From: Pseudomonas sp. RSB 5.4
GTDB taxonomy: Bacteria > Pseudomonadota > Gammaproteobacteria > Pseudomonadales > Pseudomonadaceae
Length of the DNA: 64,000 nt
Direction of reading: 5' to 3'
Assembly (NCBI RefSeq): GCF_037126175.1
Contig: NZ_CP146986.1
Coordinates: 2,012,501-2,076,500 of the forward strand
In this document: positions 17,832-27,063 of the stretch, piece after piece
Layout: every line of letters begins with the position of its first letter
Numbering within the stretch: position 1 is the first letter of the stretch
Translations under genes and position numbers: made by a program
Notes under the pieces: model-generated
What the model was told of the DNA's origin: nothing
Seen by the model: only the letters and a program-made list of their open reading frames with translations
Databases searched by the model: none

Positions 17832-17925
17832 AGACCGAGCGACCTGAAAAACCGTCCGGCTACTGCTCCCGACAGGCGGGCAACAACGCAAGCCCGCTCA
17901 AAAACACAACAATGAGGGCGTGAAA

Positions 17926-18951
17926 ATGGTGTTGAACAAAGCTGCAACCGCAATCCTTTTTGCGGGACTGCTGAGCGTGACCGGCCAGGCTGCAATGGCC
18001 GCCGAAAGCGTGAACTTCGTCAGCTGGGGCGGTAGCACCCAGGATGCGCAGAAACAGGCCTGGGCCGATCCGTTCAGCAAAGCCAGCGGCATCACCGTGG
18101 TGCAGGACGGCCCGACCGACTACGGCAAACTCAAGGCCATGGTCGAAAGCGGCAACGTGCAATGGGACGTGGTCGATGTCGAAGCCGATTTCGCCCTGCG
18201 CGCCGCGGCCGAAGGCCTGCTCGAACCCCTCGACTTCAAAGTCATTCAGCGCGACAAGATCGACCCGCGTTTCGTCAGCGATTACGGCGTCGGCTCGTTC
18301 TTCTTCTCCTTCGTCCTCGGCTACAACGAAGGCAAGCTCGGCGCGGCCAAGCCGCAAGACTGGACCGCGCTGTTCGACACCAAGACCTACCCCGGCAAAC
18401 GCGCCCTGTACAAATGGCCAAGCCCCGGCGTGCTCGAACTGGCGCTGCTGGCCGACGGCGTGCCGGCCGACAAGCTCTACCCGCTGGACCTTGATCGCGC
18501 CTTCAAGAAACTCGACACCATCAAGAAAGACATCGTCTGGTGGGGCGGCGGCGCGCAGTCGCAGCAACTGCTGGCCTCCGGTGAAGCGAGCATGGGCCAG
18601 TTCTGGAACGGCCGCATTCACGCCCTGCAGGAAGACGGCGCCCCCGTCGGCGTGAGCTGGAAACAGAACCTGGTCATGGCCGACATTCTGGTGATTCCAA
18701 AAGGCTCGAAAAACAAGGACGCGGCGATGAAGTTCCTGGCCAATGCCAGCAGTGCCAAAGGCCAGGCCGACTTCTCCAACCTGACCGCCTACGCCCCGGT
18801 CAACGTCGACAGCGTGGCGCGCCTGGACTCGGTGCTGGCCCCGAACCTGCCGACTGCCTACGCTAAGGATCAGATCACTCTTGATTTCGCGTACTGGGCC
18901 AAGAACGGTCAAGCCATCGCGACACGGTGGAACGAATGGCTGGTCAAATGA
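17926..18951 (+). CDS. Polyamine-type ABC transporter substrate-binding protein
   Basis: The 341-residue protein starts with a signal peptide (ending QAAMAAES) and continues with VNFVSWGGSTQDAQKQ, the layout of PotD/PotF-like periplasmic proteins. WDVVDVEADFALRAAAEGLL and WWGGGAQSQQLLASGEASM are typical ligand-cleft regions. GAGGG at 17914-17918 favours the ATG at 17926 over the in-frame GTG at 17920. Two permease genes and an ATPase gene follow directly. The ligand need not be a polyamine: the family also binds other small cationic or zwitterionic compounds. Operator site 3 links it to the catabolic genes, so it may import the pathway substrate. Confidence 0.88.
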   Translation: MVLNKAATAILFAGLLSVTGQAAMAAESVNFVSWGGSTQDAQKQAWADPFSKASGITVVQDGPTDYGKLKAMVESGNVQWDVVDVEADFALRAAAEGLLEPLDFKVIQRDKIDPRFVSDYGVGSFFFSFVLGYNEGKLGAAKPQDWTALFDTKTYPGKRALYKWPSPGVLELALLADGVPADKLYPLDLDRAFKKLDTIKKDIVWWGGGAQSQQLLASGEASMGQFWNGRIHALQEDGAPVGVSWKQNLVMADILVIPKGSKNKDAAMKFLANASSAKGQADFSNLTAYAPVNVDSVARLDSVLAPNLPTAYAKDQITLDFAYWAKNGQAIATRWNEWLVK

Positions 18952-19892
18952 AAATGGCGGCCACCGCGTCCCGTCCCTCCACTGCCACCGGGAGCGCCAC
19001 GAGCGCTGCCGGTCCGGCCACAGGCAAGGCGAGTGCAATGGCGCAAGCCCCGTCCCTCAGACAACGCTGGCGCGGCGCCGGCAACCTCGTCCCGGCACTG
19101 CTGTTCCTCGGCCTGTTCTTTCTCGCGCCGTTGATTGGCCTGCTGTTGCGCGGCGTGCTGGAACCGACCCCGGGCCTTGGCAACTATGAACAACTGTTCG
19201 CCAACTCGGCGTATGCACGGGTGCTGCTCAACACCTTTTCGGTGGCCGGACTGGTAACGATTTTCAGCCTGTTGCTGGGCTTTCCGCTGGCCTGGGCGAT
19301 CACCCTGGTACCGCGCGGCTGGGGCCGCTGGATTCTCAACATCGTGTTGCTGTCGATGTGGACCAGCCTGCTCGCCCGCACCTATTCGTGGCTGGTGCTG
19401 CTGCAAGCCTCGGGCGTGATCAACAAGGCGCTGATGGCGCTGGGGATCATCGATCAGCCGCTGGAAATGGTGCACAACCTGACCGGCGTGGTGATCGGCA
19501 TGAGTTACATCATGATCCCGTTCATCGTCCTGCCGTTGCAGGCGACCATGCAGGCCATCGACCCGATGATCCTGCAGGCCGGCTCGATCTGCGGCGCGAG
19601 TCCCTGGACCAATTTCTTCCGGGTGTTCCTGCCGCTGTGCCGGCCGGGTCTGGCATCCGGCGGGTTGATGGTGTTCGTGATGTCGCTCGGGTACTACGTC
19701 ACCCCGGCGCTGCTCGGCGGGGCGCAGAACATGATGCTGCCGGAGTTCATCATTCAGCAGGTGCAATCGTTCCTCAACTGGGGCCTGGCCAGTGCCGGCG
19801 CCGCGTTGCTGATCGCGATCACCCTGGTGCTGTTCTACTTCTACCTGAAGCTTCAGCCGGAATCCCCGGTTGGCGCCAGCAACGCGAGGTAA
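18948..19892 (+). CDS. ABC transporter permease (PotB-like)
   Basis: The 314-residue inner-membrane protein has a polar N-terminal tail of about 45 residues, then six membrane segments. The cytoplasmic loop DPMILQAGSICGASPWTNFFR is the EAA loop that contacts the ATPase. The ATG at 18948 overlaps the stop of the binding-protein gene (ATGA); an upstream ATG at 18927 would give a longer overlap and is less likely. It pairs with the next permease. Confidence 0.88.
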   Translation: MKMAATASRPSTATGSATSAAGPATGKASAMAQAPSLRQRWRGAGNLVPALLFLGLFFLAPLIGLLLRGVLEPTPGLGNYEQLFANSAYARVLLNTFSVAGLVTIFSLLLGFPLAWAITLVPRGWGRWILNIVLLSMWTSLLARTYSWLVLLQASGVINKALMALGIIDQPLEMVHNLTGVVIGMSYIMIPFIVLPLQATMQAIDPMILQAGSICGASPWTNFFRVFLPLCRPGLASGGLMVFVMSLGYYVTPALLGGAQNMMLPEFIIQQVQSFLNWGLASAGAALLIAITLVLFYFYLKLQPESPVGASNAR

Positions 19893-19898
19893 GCCGAG

Positions 19899-20708
19899 AT
19901 GCTCCTGACTCCCAATGCCATGAACCGCCGGATGCGTTTCGGGCTCTACGCCACCACCGGCCTGATCGGCTTGTTCCTGCTGTTGCCGATCGTGTTCATC
20001 GTCCTGCTGTCGTTCGGTTCGTCGCAGTGGCTGGTGTTCCCGCCGCCGGGCTGGACGCTGAAATGGTACGGCCAGTTCTTCTCCAACGCCGACTGGATGA
20101 ACGCCGCTGCGGCCAGCCTCAAGGTTGCCGTGCTGACCACGATCTGCGCCGTGGCCCTCGGTTTGCCAACCGCGTTTGCTCTGGTGCGCGGACGCTTCCC
20201 CGGCCGGGAAATGCTTTACGGTCTGTTCACCCTGCCGATGATCGTGCCGCTGGTGATCATCGCGGTGGCGGTGTACGCGCTGTTTCTCAAGCTCGGTTAC
20301 ACCGGGACCCTGTTCGCCTTCGTGGTCAGCCATGTGATCGTCGCGCTGCCGTTCACCATCATCTCGATCATCAACTCGCTGAAGCTGTTCGATCAGTCGA
20401 TTGAAGACGCGGCGGTGATCTGCGGCGCCTCACGCCTGCAAGCGGTGTTCAAGGTGACCTTTCCGGCGATCCGCCCGGGCATGGTCGCCGGCGCCCTCTT
20501 CGCCTTTCTGGTTTCGTGGGACGAAGTGGTGCTCAGCGTGATGATGGCCAGTCCGACCCTGCAAACCCTTCCCGTGAAAATGTGGACCACCCTGCGCCAG
20601 GACCTGACCCCGGTGATCGCCGTCGCTTCGACGCTGCTGATCGGCCTGTCGGTGTTGGTCATGGTGATCGCCGCCGCGCTGCGCCGGCGCAACGAAATCA
20701 GCGCCTGA
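19899..20708 (+). CDS. ABC transporter permease (PotC-like)
   Basis: The 269-residue protein has six membrane segments and the EAA loop EDAAVICGASRLQAVFKVTF. FPPPGWTLKWYGQFF near the N-terminus is typical of PotC-type permeases. It starts 6 bases after the previous permease and is followed after 17 bases by the ATPase gene. It forms the second half of the membrane channel. Confidence 0.88.
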   Translation: MLLTPNAMNRRMRFGLYATTGLIGLFLLLPIVFIVLLSFGSSQWLVFPPPGWTLKWYGQFFSNADWMNAAAASLKVAVLTTICAVALGLPTAFALVRGRFPGREMLYGLFTLPMIVPLVIIAVAVYALFLKLGYTGTLFAFVVSHVIVALPFTIISIINSLKLFDQSIEDAAVICGASRLQAVFKVTFPAIRPGMVAGALFAFLVSWDEVVLSVMMASPTLQTLPVKMWTTLRQDLTPVIAVASTLLIGLSVLVMVIAAALRRRNEISA

Positions 20709-20725
20709 GCGCCCAGGAGTACGAC

Positions 20726-21880
20726 ATGAGTGCCGTGATCAAAGACGCATCCCAGCAGAACGACAAACCCCTGGTCAGCCTGCGCAATCTGAACAAGCAC
20801 TACGGCGACTTTGCCGCCGTCGACAACATCTCGCTGGACATCAAGGACGGCGAGTTCCTGACCTTCCTCGGTTCCAGCGGCTCGGGCAAAAGCACCACGC
20901 TGTCGATGCTCGCCGGGTTCGAAACCCCGAGCAGCGGCGAGATCCTGGTCAACGGTCAGTCGCTGGTCAACGTGCCGCCGCACAAACGCGACATCGGCAT
21001 GGTGTTCCAGCGCTATTCGCTGTTCCCGCATCTGTCGGTGCGCGACAACATCGCTTTCCCGTTGGCGATTCGCAAACTCGCTGCCGCCGAACGTGACAAG
21101 CGTGTCGATGCGATGTTGAAACTGGTGCAGCTCGAACAATTCGCCCATCGCCGCCCTTCGCAGTTGTCTGGCGGACAACAGCAACGCGTCGCCATCGCCC
21201 GGGCGCTGGTCTATGAGCCACGCATCCTGCTGATGGACGAACCGCTCGGCGCGCTGGATAAAAAACTGCGTGAAGACTTGCAGGATGAACTGCGCCAGCT
21301 GCATCGGCGCCTGGGCATCACCATCGTCTACGTCACCCACGATCAGGAAGAAGCGATGCGTCTGTCGCAGCGCATCGCGATTTTCAGTCACGGCAAGATT
21401 GTTGGTTTGGGCAGCGGTTATGACCTGTATCAGAACCCGCCGAATGCGTTTGTCGCGTCGTTCCTCGGCAACTCGAACTTCCTCAAGCTCAAGGCGCAAG
21501 GCAATGCGGCGGCGAGCTTTGAGGGGCAGTCGTTGTCGATTCGCCTGACCGCCGGCTTGCACACCGAGCAGGATGTGCTGCTGATGGTGCGGCCGGAAAA
21601 GGCTGTGGCGCTGAGCGTACAGCAGGCGAGCGAGGAGCCGTTGGCAGCGGGTTGGAATGAAGTGTCGGCCAAGGTCGTGGAGGTGCTGTTTCTCGGCGAA
21701 AGCCAGACCTGCAGCGTGGTGACGTCGGGCGGTACTTCGATGACGGTTAAAGCGCTGTCGGCGGCGGGCATGCCGCTCAAGGCTGGCGAACCGGTGCGAG
21801 TGCGCTGGGCGACGGCGGACGCCTGCGTCTACACCGAATGGACCGACAGCGACCTCAACAAAGCCGCCGGCGCCCACTGA
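20726..21880 (+). CDS. ABC transporter ATP-binding protein (PotA-like)
   Basis: The 384-residue protein has Walker A (GSSGSGKST), the Q-loop (GMVFQRYSLFPH), the signature LSGGQQQR, Walker B (ILLMDEPLGALD) and the switch histidine (YVTHDQEEA). A C-terminal TOBE-like domain follows (about residues 270-384). GCCCAGGAG before the ATG at 20726 supports this start; the open frame extends further upstream but overlaps the permease. It powers the importer encoded by the three genes before it. Confidence 0.92.
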   Translation: MSAVIKDASQQNDKPLVSLRNLNKHYGDFAAVDNISLDIKDGEFLTFLGSSGSGKSTTLSMLAGFETPSSGEILVNGQSLVNVPPHKRDIGMVFQRYSLFPHLSVRDNIAFPLAIRKLAAAERDKRVDAMLKLVQLEQFAHRRPSQLSGGQQQRVAIARALVYEPRILLMDEPLGALDKKLREDLQDELRQLHRRLGITIVYVTHDQEEAMRLSQRIAIFSHGKIVGLGSGYDLYQNPPNAFVASFLGNSNFLKLKAQGNAAASFEGQSLSIRLTAGLHTEQDVLLMVRPEKAVALSVQQASEEPLAAGWNEVSAKVVEVLFLGESQTCSVVTSGGTSMTVKALSAAGMPLKAGEPVRVRWATADACVYTEWTDSDLNKAAGAH

Positions 21881-21907
21881 GGATCTCGGTAACCCCGCAA
21901 ATCCCCT

Positions 21908-21997
21908 TGTGGGAGCGGGCTTGCTCGCGAAGACGGTGTGTCAGTCACTGTTTATGTTGAATGACACACCGTCTTCGCGAGCAAGCCCGCTCCCACA
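21908..21997. repeat. REP inverted pair (REPIN)
   Basis: A standard REP pair lies between the convergent ABC transporter operon and map. Confidence 0.9.
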
Positions 21998-22011
21998 GTT
22001 TTTTGTGGCGC

Positions 22012-22803
22012 TTAGTTAATCGGTGCAAATCCTTCAATCTGATCCGGCCACGCCGTCAGGATTTCAAAACCCGTCTCCGTCACCGCGACCATATGCTCCC
22101 ACTGCGCCGACAGCGAGCCATCCTTGGTCAGCACCGTCCAGCCGTCCGGCATGTTCTTCACATGGCGCTTGCCGGCATTGAGCATGGGTTCGACGGTGAA
22201 GATCATCCCCGCCTTGAGCTTCATGCCCTGATTGGGAAAGCCGTAATGCAGGATCTGCGGTTCATCGTGATACACCTTGCCAATGCCATGCCCGCAATAC
22301 TCGCGCACCACGCTGAAACCTTCGCTCTCCGCCAGGCTCTGGATCGCATGACCGATGTCGCCCAGTGTCGCGCCCGGACGCACCATGCGGATGCCCGCGC
22401 ACATCGCGTCGTAGGTGGTTTTGATCAGGTGTTGTGCTTCAGGCGTCGCCTCGCCGACCACGTACATGCGGCTGGTGTCGCCGAACCAGCCATCCTTGAT
22501 TACCGCGATGTCGAGGTTGACGATGTCGCCATCCTTCAGCGGCGTGCCCGACGGGATGCCGTGGCACACCACATCGTTGACCGAGGCGCAGACGGTTTTC
22601 GGGAAGCCGTGATAACCGACGTTGGCCGGAATCGCTTTCTGCACGTTGACGATGTAGTCGTTGCACAACCGATCCAGCTCATCGGTAGTCACCCCGGCCT
22701 TGACGTGCGGCACCAGCATCGCCAGCACGTCGGCGGCCAGCTTGCCGGCAGCACGGGACTGGGCGATTTCGGCGGGGGTATTGATCTTGATCTGGTTTCT
22801 CAT
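22012..22803 (-). CDS. map: Type I methionine aminopeptidase
   Basis: The 263-residue enzyme removes the N-terminal Met from new proteins. The five metal ligands are visible: two Asp in VNLDIAVIKDGWFGDTSRMY, His in YCGHGIGKVYH, Glu in FTVEPML and Glu in AQWEHMVAV. The ATG at 22803 overlaps the stop of the ParD-like gene (ATGA), so both are translated from one message. A housekeeping map copy normally sits next to rpsB. This copy sits beside a ParD-like gene instead, so it may be a second, accessory paralogue. Confidence 0.93.
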   Translation of the reverse strand: MRNQIKINTPAEIAQSRAAGKLAADVLAMLVPHVKAGVTTDELDRLCNDYIVNVQKAIPANVGYHGFPKTVCASVNDVVCHGIPSGTPLKDGDIVNLDIAVIKDGWFGDTSRMYVVGEATPEAQHLIKTTYDAMCAGIRMVRPGATLGDIGHAIQSLAESEGFSVVREYCGHGIGKVYHDEPQILHYGFPNQGMKLKAGMIFTVEPMLNAGKRHVKNMPDGWTVLTKDGSLSAQWEHMVAVTETGFEILTAWPDQIEGFAPIN

Positions 22804-23027
22804 GCGCTGACGGCTTCCTGAGTCAGTTGATGCAGATCCAGCCCGCCGTTCTGTTCGGCGCGGATCAGCAAGCGGCAAATGGCGCTGTGGTCGAGGTTGG
22901 GGTGCAGCTCGGCGAGCATGCCGATGCGCATCCAGTGCTCGGCCTGCGCGTTGATCGAGCGGCTGAGTGCGTTGCTGGAGATGCGCAGGTTCTCGTGCAT
23001 GTCTTCTGAAATCTTTACGATGCCCAT
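22800..23027 (-). CDS. ParD-like family protein
   Basis: The 75-residue protein begins MGIVKISEDMHENLRISSNA and continues with LSRSINAQAEHWMRIGMLAE. This resembles the ribbon-helix-helix fold of ParD-like antitoxins. No ParE toxin gene follows; map overlaps its 3' end instead. Many proteobacteria have this ParD-like gene next to map (from memory), so it may be a regulator of that operon rather than an antitoxin. Confidence 0.75.
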   Translation of the reverse strand: MGIVKISEDMHENLRISSNALSRSINAQAEHWMRIGMLAELHPNLDHSAICRLLIRAEQNGGLDLHQLTQEAVSA

Positions 23028-23119
23028 ATCCGATTCCGATACGAAGTGTATATGGATCGTATATTAGCCAGACGACGGCCACGATTGCAAACCTTGCGTG
23101 GGATTGCCAAATCGCGGGC

Positions 23120-23145
23120 AAAAAAAAGCTGCCCAAAGAGGCAGC
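23120..23145 (-). terminator. Intrinsic terminator without an upstream gene
   Basis: GCTGCC-CAAAGA-GGCAGC (23128-23145) forms a 6-bp GC-rich stem. On the minus strand it is followed by eight T, so it works leftwards. No minus-strand gene ends here. Confidence 0.7.
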
Positions 23146-23172
23146 AAAAACTTTAAGAACACGCGATGTATT
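23120..23172 (-). ncRNA. Candidate Pho-controlled small RNA of about 50 nt
   Basis: The minus strand carries a Pho box (23196-23213), then a -10-like TATCCT (23184-23179) 11 bases further on, as in known Pho promoters. About 30-50 bases later comes an intrinsic terminator (stem GCTGCC/GGCAGC, then eight T). No ORF lies between them. Transcription from about 23172 to 23120 would give a transcript of about 50 nt. The box and terminator are seen directly; the RNA is inference. Confidence 0.4.
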
Positions 23173-23195
23173 GGGGTCAGGATAGTCGCCGGATA

Positions 23196-23213
23196 ATGAC
23201 AGTGTCATGACAG
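23196..23213 (-). promoter_or_regulatory. Exact Pho box
   Basis: Read on the minus strand, the sequence is CTGTCAT-GACA-CTGTCAT, two perfect 7-bp PhoB repeats with the usual 4-base spacer. It points leftwards, away from the Ppx/GppA gene, whose start is 110 bases to the right. A -10-like TATCCT lies 11 bases after it. Confidence 0.75.
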
Positions 23214-23323
23214 CCGATAATTCACTGAACCGCCCCTGCCCCGTCATCAGGATGTCATCAACCGCACCGCAGAATCCTCGCAAACCGTCTTGAGCCTTCG
23301 ACGGATGCTTTGCAGGGATTCCC

Positions 23324-24259
23324 ATGAAAGAAGACGCCTCGCTGTTTGCCGCCATCGACCTGGGTTCGAATGCGTTTCGGATGATGATCGGTCAGTCGGT
23401 GCGCAGTCGTAAGGGTTTCATGATTCAGGAGGTCAAAACCCTGCGTGAACCGGTGCGGTTGGCCGAGGGCTTCGATGGCGGTGCGCTGGACGAAATGGCG
23501 CTGGATCGTGGCTGGCAGGCGCTGGCGCGGTTCGGCAAGAAACTGCGCGGCTTCGAGGCCGGCAAGGTGCGGGCAGTGGCGACCAGCGCGGTGCGCGAGG
23601 CCGACAATGCACAGTTGTTTCTGCACAGTGCCGAACGTCATCTGGGCTTTCGCATCGACGTCATCTCCGGCCATGAAGAGGCGCGACTGGTCTATGCCGG
23701 CGTCGCCCATACCCTGCCGGGCGCCGAAGACATGCGCCTGGTGGTCGACATCGGCGGTGGTTCCACCGAGCTGATTCTCGGCCAGGGTTCGCAGCCGCTA
23801 CTCACCGAAAGCATCGCCATCGGCAGCGGCACTCTGGGCGCACGCTATTTCCCTGACGGACGCATTGCGCCCGGTGCACTGCAGGAAGCCGAGCGCGTGG
23901 CGATCCTGCAATTCGAGAAAGTCGCCCGCCGCTATCGCGCTCAGGGCTGGCAACAGACCATTGGTTCCTCCGGCACGGCGCGGATGCTGGCGAAGGTGCT
24001 CAAGGCCAATCGCTTGAACGATTTCGGTCAGGACGGCATTACCTATGGCGGGTTGTTGCGTTTGTCGCTGTTGCTGCTGAAAGTGAAGAACGTTCAGCAA
24101 TTGAAACTGGCAGGTTTGCAGCCGCATCGCCAGAGCATTTTGCCCGGTGGGCTGGTGCTGATGCTGGCGGCGTTCAAGGTGTTTGGGATTTCGCAGATGG
24201 TGCCGTCGGAACCGGGGCTGCGCCTCGGTGTGTTGCACGGTTTGATGAGCCGTCACTGA
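23324..24259 (+). CDS. Ppx/GppA-family phosphatase
   Basis: The 311-residue protein has the actin-like ATPase fold of exopolyphosphatase/guanosine pentaphosphatase. FAAIDLGSNAFRMMIGQ is the first phosphate loop and LVVDIGGGSTELILGQ the second; GSGTLGARYFPDGRI follows. It is much shorter than classical Ppx (about 500 residues) and lacks the C-terminal HD-like part, so it belongs to the short branch. It would release phosphate from polyphosphate or pppGpp. A Pho box upstream points the other way but may link the region to phosphate control. Confidence 0.85.
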   Translation: MKEDASLFAAIDLGSNAFRMMIGQSVRSRKGFMIQEVKTLREPVRLAEGFDGGALDEMALDRGWQALARFGKKLRGFEAGKVRAVATSAVREADNAQLFLHSAERHLGFRIDVISGHEEARLVYAGVAHTLPGAEDMRLVVDIGGGSTELILGQGSQPLLTESIAIGSGTLGARYFPDGRIAPGALQEAERVAILQFEKVARRYRAQGWQQTIGSSGTARMLAKVLKANRLNDFGQDGITYGGLLRLSLLLLKVKNVQQLKLAGLQPHRQSILPGGLVLMLAAFKVFGISQMVPSEPGLRLGVLHGLMSRH

Positions 24260-24276
24260 CACCCTACACACTCCAG

Positions 24277-24365
24277 TGTGGGAGCGGGCTTGCTCGCGAA
24301 GGCGGAGTGTCAGTCGAAAATTATTTAGCTGACACTCCGCTTTCGCGAGCAAGCCCGCTCCCACA
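24277..24365. repeat. REP inverted pair (REPIN)
   Basis: A standard REP pair lies between the convergent Ppx/GppA and metE genes. Confidence 0.9.
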
Positions 24366-24382
24366 GAGACGGAGTTAGCGCT

Positions 24383-26671
24383 TTACGCCAGTTCTTTGCG
24401 CAACTGCCGGGCAGCGGCAACCATGTGCACCAGCGCCGCTTCTGTCTCCGGCCAGCCACGGGTTTTCAAGCCGCAATCCGGATTGACCCACAACCGCTCC
24501 GCCGGAATCCGCTGCGCCGCCTTGCGCAGCAGGTTGGCCATCTCCGAAGCATCCGGCACCCGTGGCGAGTGAATGTCGTAGACGCCTGGGCCGATCTCGT
24601 TCGGGTAATCGAAGGCCTCGAACGCCTCCAGCAGTTCCATGTCCGAGCGCGAGGTTTCGATGGTGATCACGTCGGCGTCCATCGCCGCGATGGACTCGAT
24701 CACATCATTGAACTCGCTGTAGCACATGTGCGTATGGATCTGCGTTTCATCGCGTACACCGGAGGCACATAGGCGGAACGCTTCGGTTGCCCAGTCCAGA
24801 TAGTGCTGCCATTGCGCGCGGCGCAGCGGCAGACCTTCGCGAAATGCGGCTTCGTCGATCTGCACGATCCTGATCCCGGCGGCTTCCAGATCCACCACTT
24901 CGTCACGGAGCGCCAGCGCCAGTTGCCGCGCCTGCACTTCACGGGACACATCTTCGCGCGGGAACGACCACATCAGCATGGTCACAGGTCCCGTCAGCAT
25001 GCCTTTCATGACCTTGCCGGTCAGGCCCTGCGCGTAGCGAATCCACTCCACGGTCATGGCTTGCGGACGGCTCAAATCACCGAAGATCACCGCCGGTTTC
25101 ACGCAGCGCGAACCGTAGCTCTGTACCCAGCCAAAACGGGTGAACGCATAGCCGTCGAGTTGCTCGGCGAAGTACTCGACCATGTCGTTGCGCTCGGCTT
25201 CTCCGTGCACCAGCACATCAAGGCCCAACTGTTCCTGGATTTGCACGGCGTGGCGAATTTCGCTGTACATGGCTTCGGTGTATTCGGCTTCGCTCAGTTT
25301 GCCTAGCTTGAACGACTGCCGCGCCAGACGGATCGACGCGGTTTGCGGGAACGAACCGATAGTCGTGGTCGGAAACAGCGGCAGATCAAGACCGGCGCGT
25401 TGCTGGGCAATGCGCTGGGTAAATGGCGATTGGCGCTGACTGTCCTGCGCGGTAATGGCCGCCACACGGGCCTGCACCGCCGGTTTATGAATGCGTGGCG
25501 AGGCGGCGCGACTGGTCTGCACCGAGCGACTTTGGGCCAAGGCGCGCAGCACTTTCGGCGCTTCCGGCTGGTTGACCGCCTGCGCCAGCACGGCGACTTC
25601 CTCGCACTTCTGCACGGCAAACGCCAGCCAGCTTTTCAGCTCGGCATCGAGTTTGTCTTCGCGGCCCAGATCCACCGGGCTGTGCAGCAACGAGCAGGAC
25701 GGCGCGACCCACAGGCGATCACCCAGACGCTCATGTGCGTGCTGCAAAGTCGCCAGCGCATGTTCCAGATCGCAGCGCCAGACGTTGCGGCCGTTGACCA
25801 CACCCAGCGACAACACTTTGTAGGTCGGCAGGCGATCAAGGATGGTCGGATACTGTTCCGCTGCACGCACCAGATCGATGTGCAGGCCATCGACCGGCAG
25901 ATTGGCGGCCAGACCGAGGTTTTCTTCCAGACCACCGAAGTAGGTGGCGAGCAGTTTCTTCAGCGGATCACGCTGGATCTGGTTGTAGGCACGCTCGAAA
26001 GCGTTCTTCCACTCCTGCGGCAGATCGAGCACCAGAATCGGCTCGTCGATCTGCACCCATTCCACACCGAGGGCGGCCAGCCGCGCGAAGATCTGCCCGT
26101 ACAGCGGCAGCAGGCGATCGAGCAGTTCCAGCTTGTCGAACTCGGCGCCTTTGGCCTTGCCCAGCCACAGGTACGTCAGCGGGCCGATGATCACCGGTTT
26201 GACGTTATGCCCCAAGGCGCGGGCTTCTTCGACTTCTTCGAACAACTGTTCCCAACCGAGCTGGAATTGTTGATCAACGCTGAATTCCGGGACCAGATAG
26301 TGGTAGTTGGTGTCGAACCACTTGGTCATTTCCTGCGCGTGTGCACCGCCGCAGCAGCTGTCGCTGACGCCACGGGCCATGCTGAACAGGGTCTGCAGGC
26401 TGGCCTTGCCATCGTGCGGACGGAAACGCTCGGGGATCACCCCGAACATCAGCGAATGGGTCAGCACCTGGTCGTACCAGGCAAAATCCCCCACCGGCAG
26501 CAGCTCGATCCCGGCGTTCTTCTGCAACGCCCAGTGGGCCTTGCGCAACTCGCGACCCACTTCACGCAGGCCGGCCTCGTTCAGTTCTCCTTTCCAGAAC
26601 GCCTCTTGCGCTTTTTTCAGTTCGCGGTCGCGACCGATGCGCGGAAATCCGAGGGAATGGGCCAGTGCCAT
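24383..26671 (-). CDS. metE: Cobalamin-independent methionine synthase
   Basis: The 762-residue enzyme transfers a methyl group from 5-methyltetrahydropteroyl-triglutamate to homocysteine. It starts [20 protein letters not shown], the usual MetE N-terminus. The second barrel carries the zinc and substrate residues in [28 protein letters not shown] and [26 protein letters not shown] before the ATG at 26671 supports this start over the in-frame ATG at 26707. Length matches the family. No cobalamin riboswitch was recognised upstream. Confidence 0.96.
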   Translation of the reverse strand: MALAHSLGFPRIGRDRELKKAQEAFWKGELNEAGLREVGRELRKAHWALQKNAGIELLPVGDFAWYDQVLTHSLMFGVIPERFRPHDGKASLQTLFSMARGVSDSCCGGAHAQEMTKWFDTNYHYLVPEFSVDQQFQLGWEQLFEEVEEARALGHNVKPVIIGPLTYLWLGKAKGAEFDKLELLDRLLPLYGQIFARLAALGVEWVQIDEPILVLDLPQEWKNAFERAYNQIQRDPLKKLLATYFGGLEENLGLAANLPVDGLHIDLVRAAEQYPTILDRLPTYKVLSLGVVNGRNVWRCDLEHALATLQHAHERLGDRLWVAPSCSLLHSPVDLGREDKLDAELKSWLAFAVQKCEEVAVLAQAVNQPEAPKVLRALAQSRSVQTSRAASPRIHKPAVQARVAAITAQDSQRQSPFTQRIAQQRAGLDLPLFPTTTIGSFPQTASIRLARQSFKLGKLSEAEYTEAMYSEIRHAVQIQEQLGLDVLVHGEAERNDMVEYFAEQLDGYAFTRFGWVQSYGSRCVKPAVIFGDLSRPQAMTVEWIRYAQGLTGKVMKGMLTGPVTMLMWSFPREDVSREVQARQLALALRDEVVDLEAAGIRIVQIDEAAFREGLPLRRAQWQHYLDWATEAFRLCASGVRDETQIHTHMCYSEFNDVIESIAAMDADVITIETSRSDMELLEAFEAFDYPNEIGPGVYDIHSPRVPDASEMANLLRKAAQRIPAERLWVNPDCGLKTRGWPETEAALVHMVAAARQLRKELA

Positions 26672-27063
26672 GACAAACAACTCCAATGTTTTGTTGATGG
26701 CGGCCATTGTCGAGAACGAGCACTAGTGAGACAAACTCATTTTAATCTTGATGATCACAAGTTTCCCTCATGATCATTGATCAACTGCATTCCCGCTAAA
26801 AACACGGTTTGCCCTGCAGGATACTCCTGCGCGAATCAAGCGATCGAGCGCAGTCACGACGCCCTTTGAATACTCGATGGCGCCTAGATGTAAACCCTCT
26901 GAAACCGCGCCGTTGCAGGCTTCGATTCTGTTCTATGGTTAGATCGAAATGGATGTATCCGCGACCGGTTAAAGGTTGCGACAGATCATGTCTGAGCCTA
27001 TGTTGCACGCGAGCTTTTCCCCGCGAATGGAACGCGATCAACACCACTACAAGAGGTGAAGAA
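26672..27063. other. Divergent intergenic stretch, metE/CBS
   Basis: This gap has no supported gene. It contains TGAGACAAACTCA (26727-26739), an inverted repeat with 5-base spacing like MetR sites (TGAA-N5-TTCA) but not identical, and several TGATCA palindromes at 26750-26783. A role in metE control is possible but weak. Confidence 0.35.

Larger units (their letters stand above)
17605..17925. other. Intergenic stretch with a REP pair and a double operator
   Basis: The gap holds a REP pair (17628-17717) whose left arm is the GTGGGAGGGGGC variant, and two overlapping operator-like sites near 17805-17831. No gene is seen in the remainder. Confidence 0.6.

Noticed and set aside
22800-23027. A classical ParDE toxin-antitoxin pair
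   Set aside because: There is no ParE-like ORF next to the ParD-like gene; the overlapping partner is methionine aminopeptidase.
26672-27063. A cobalamin riboswitch controlling metE
   Set aside because: No B12-box-like conserved sequence was recognised in the leader; only weak MetR-like repeats are present.
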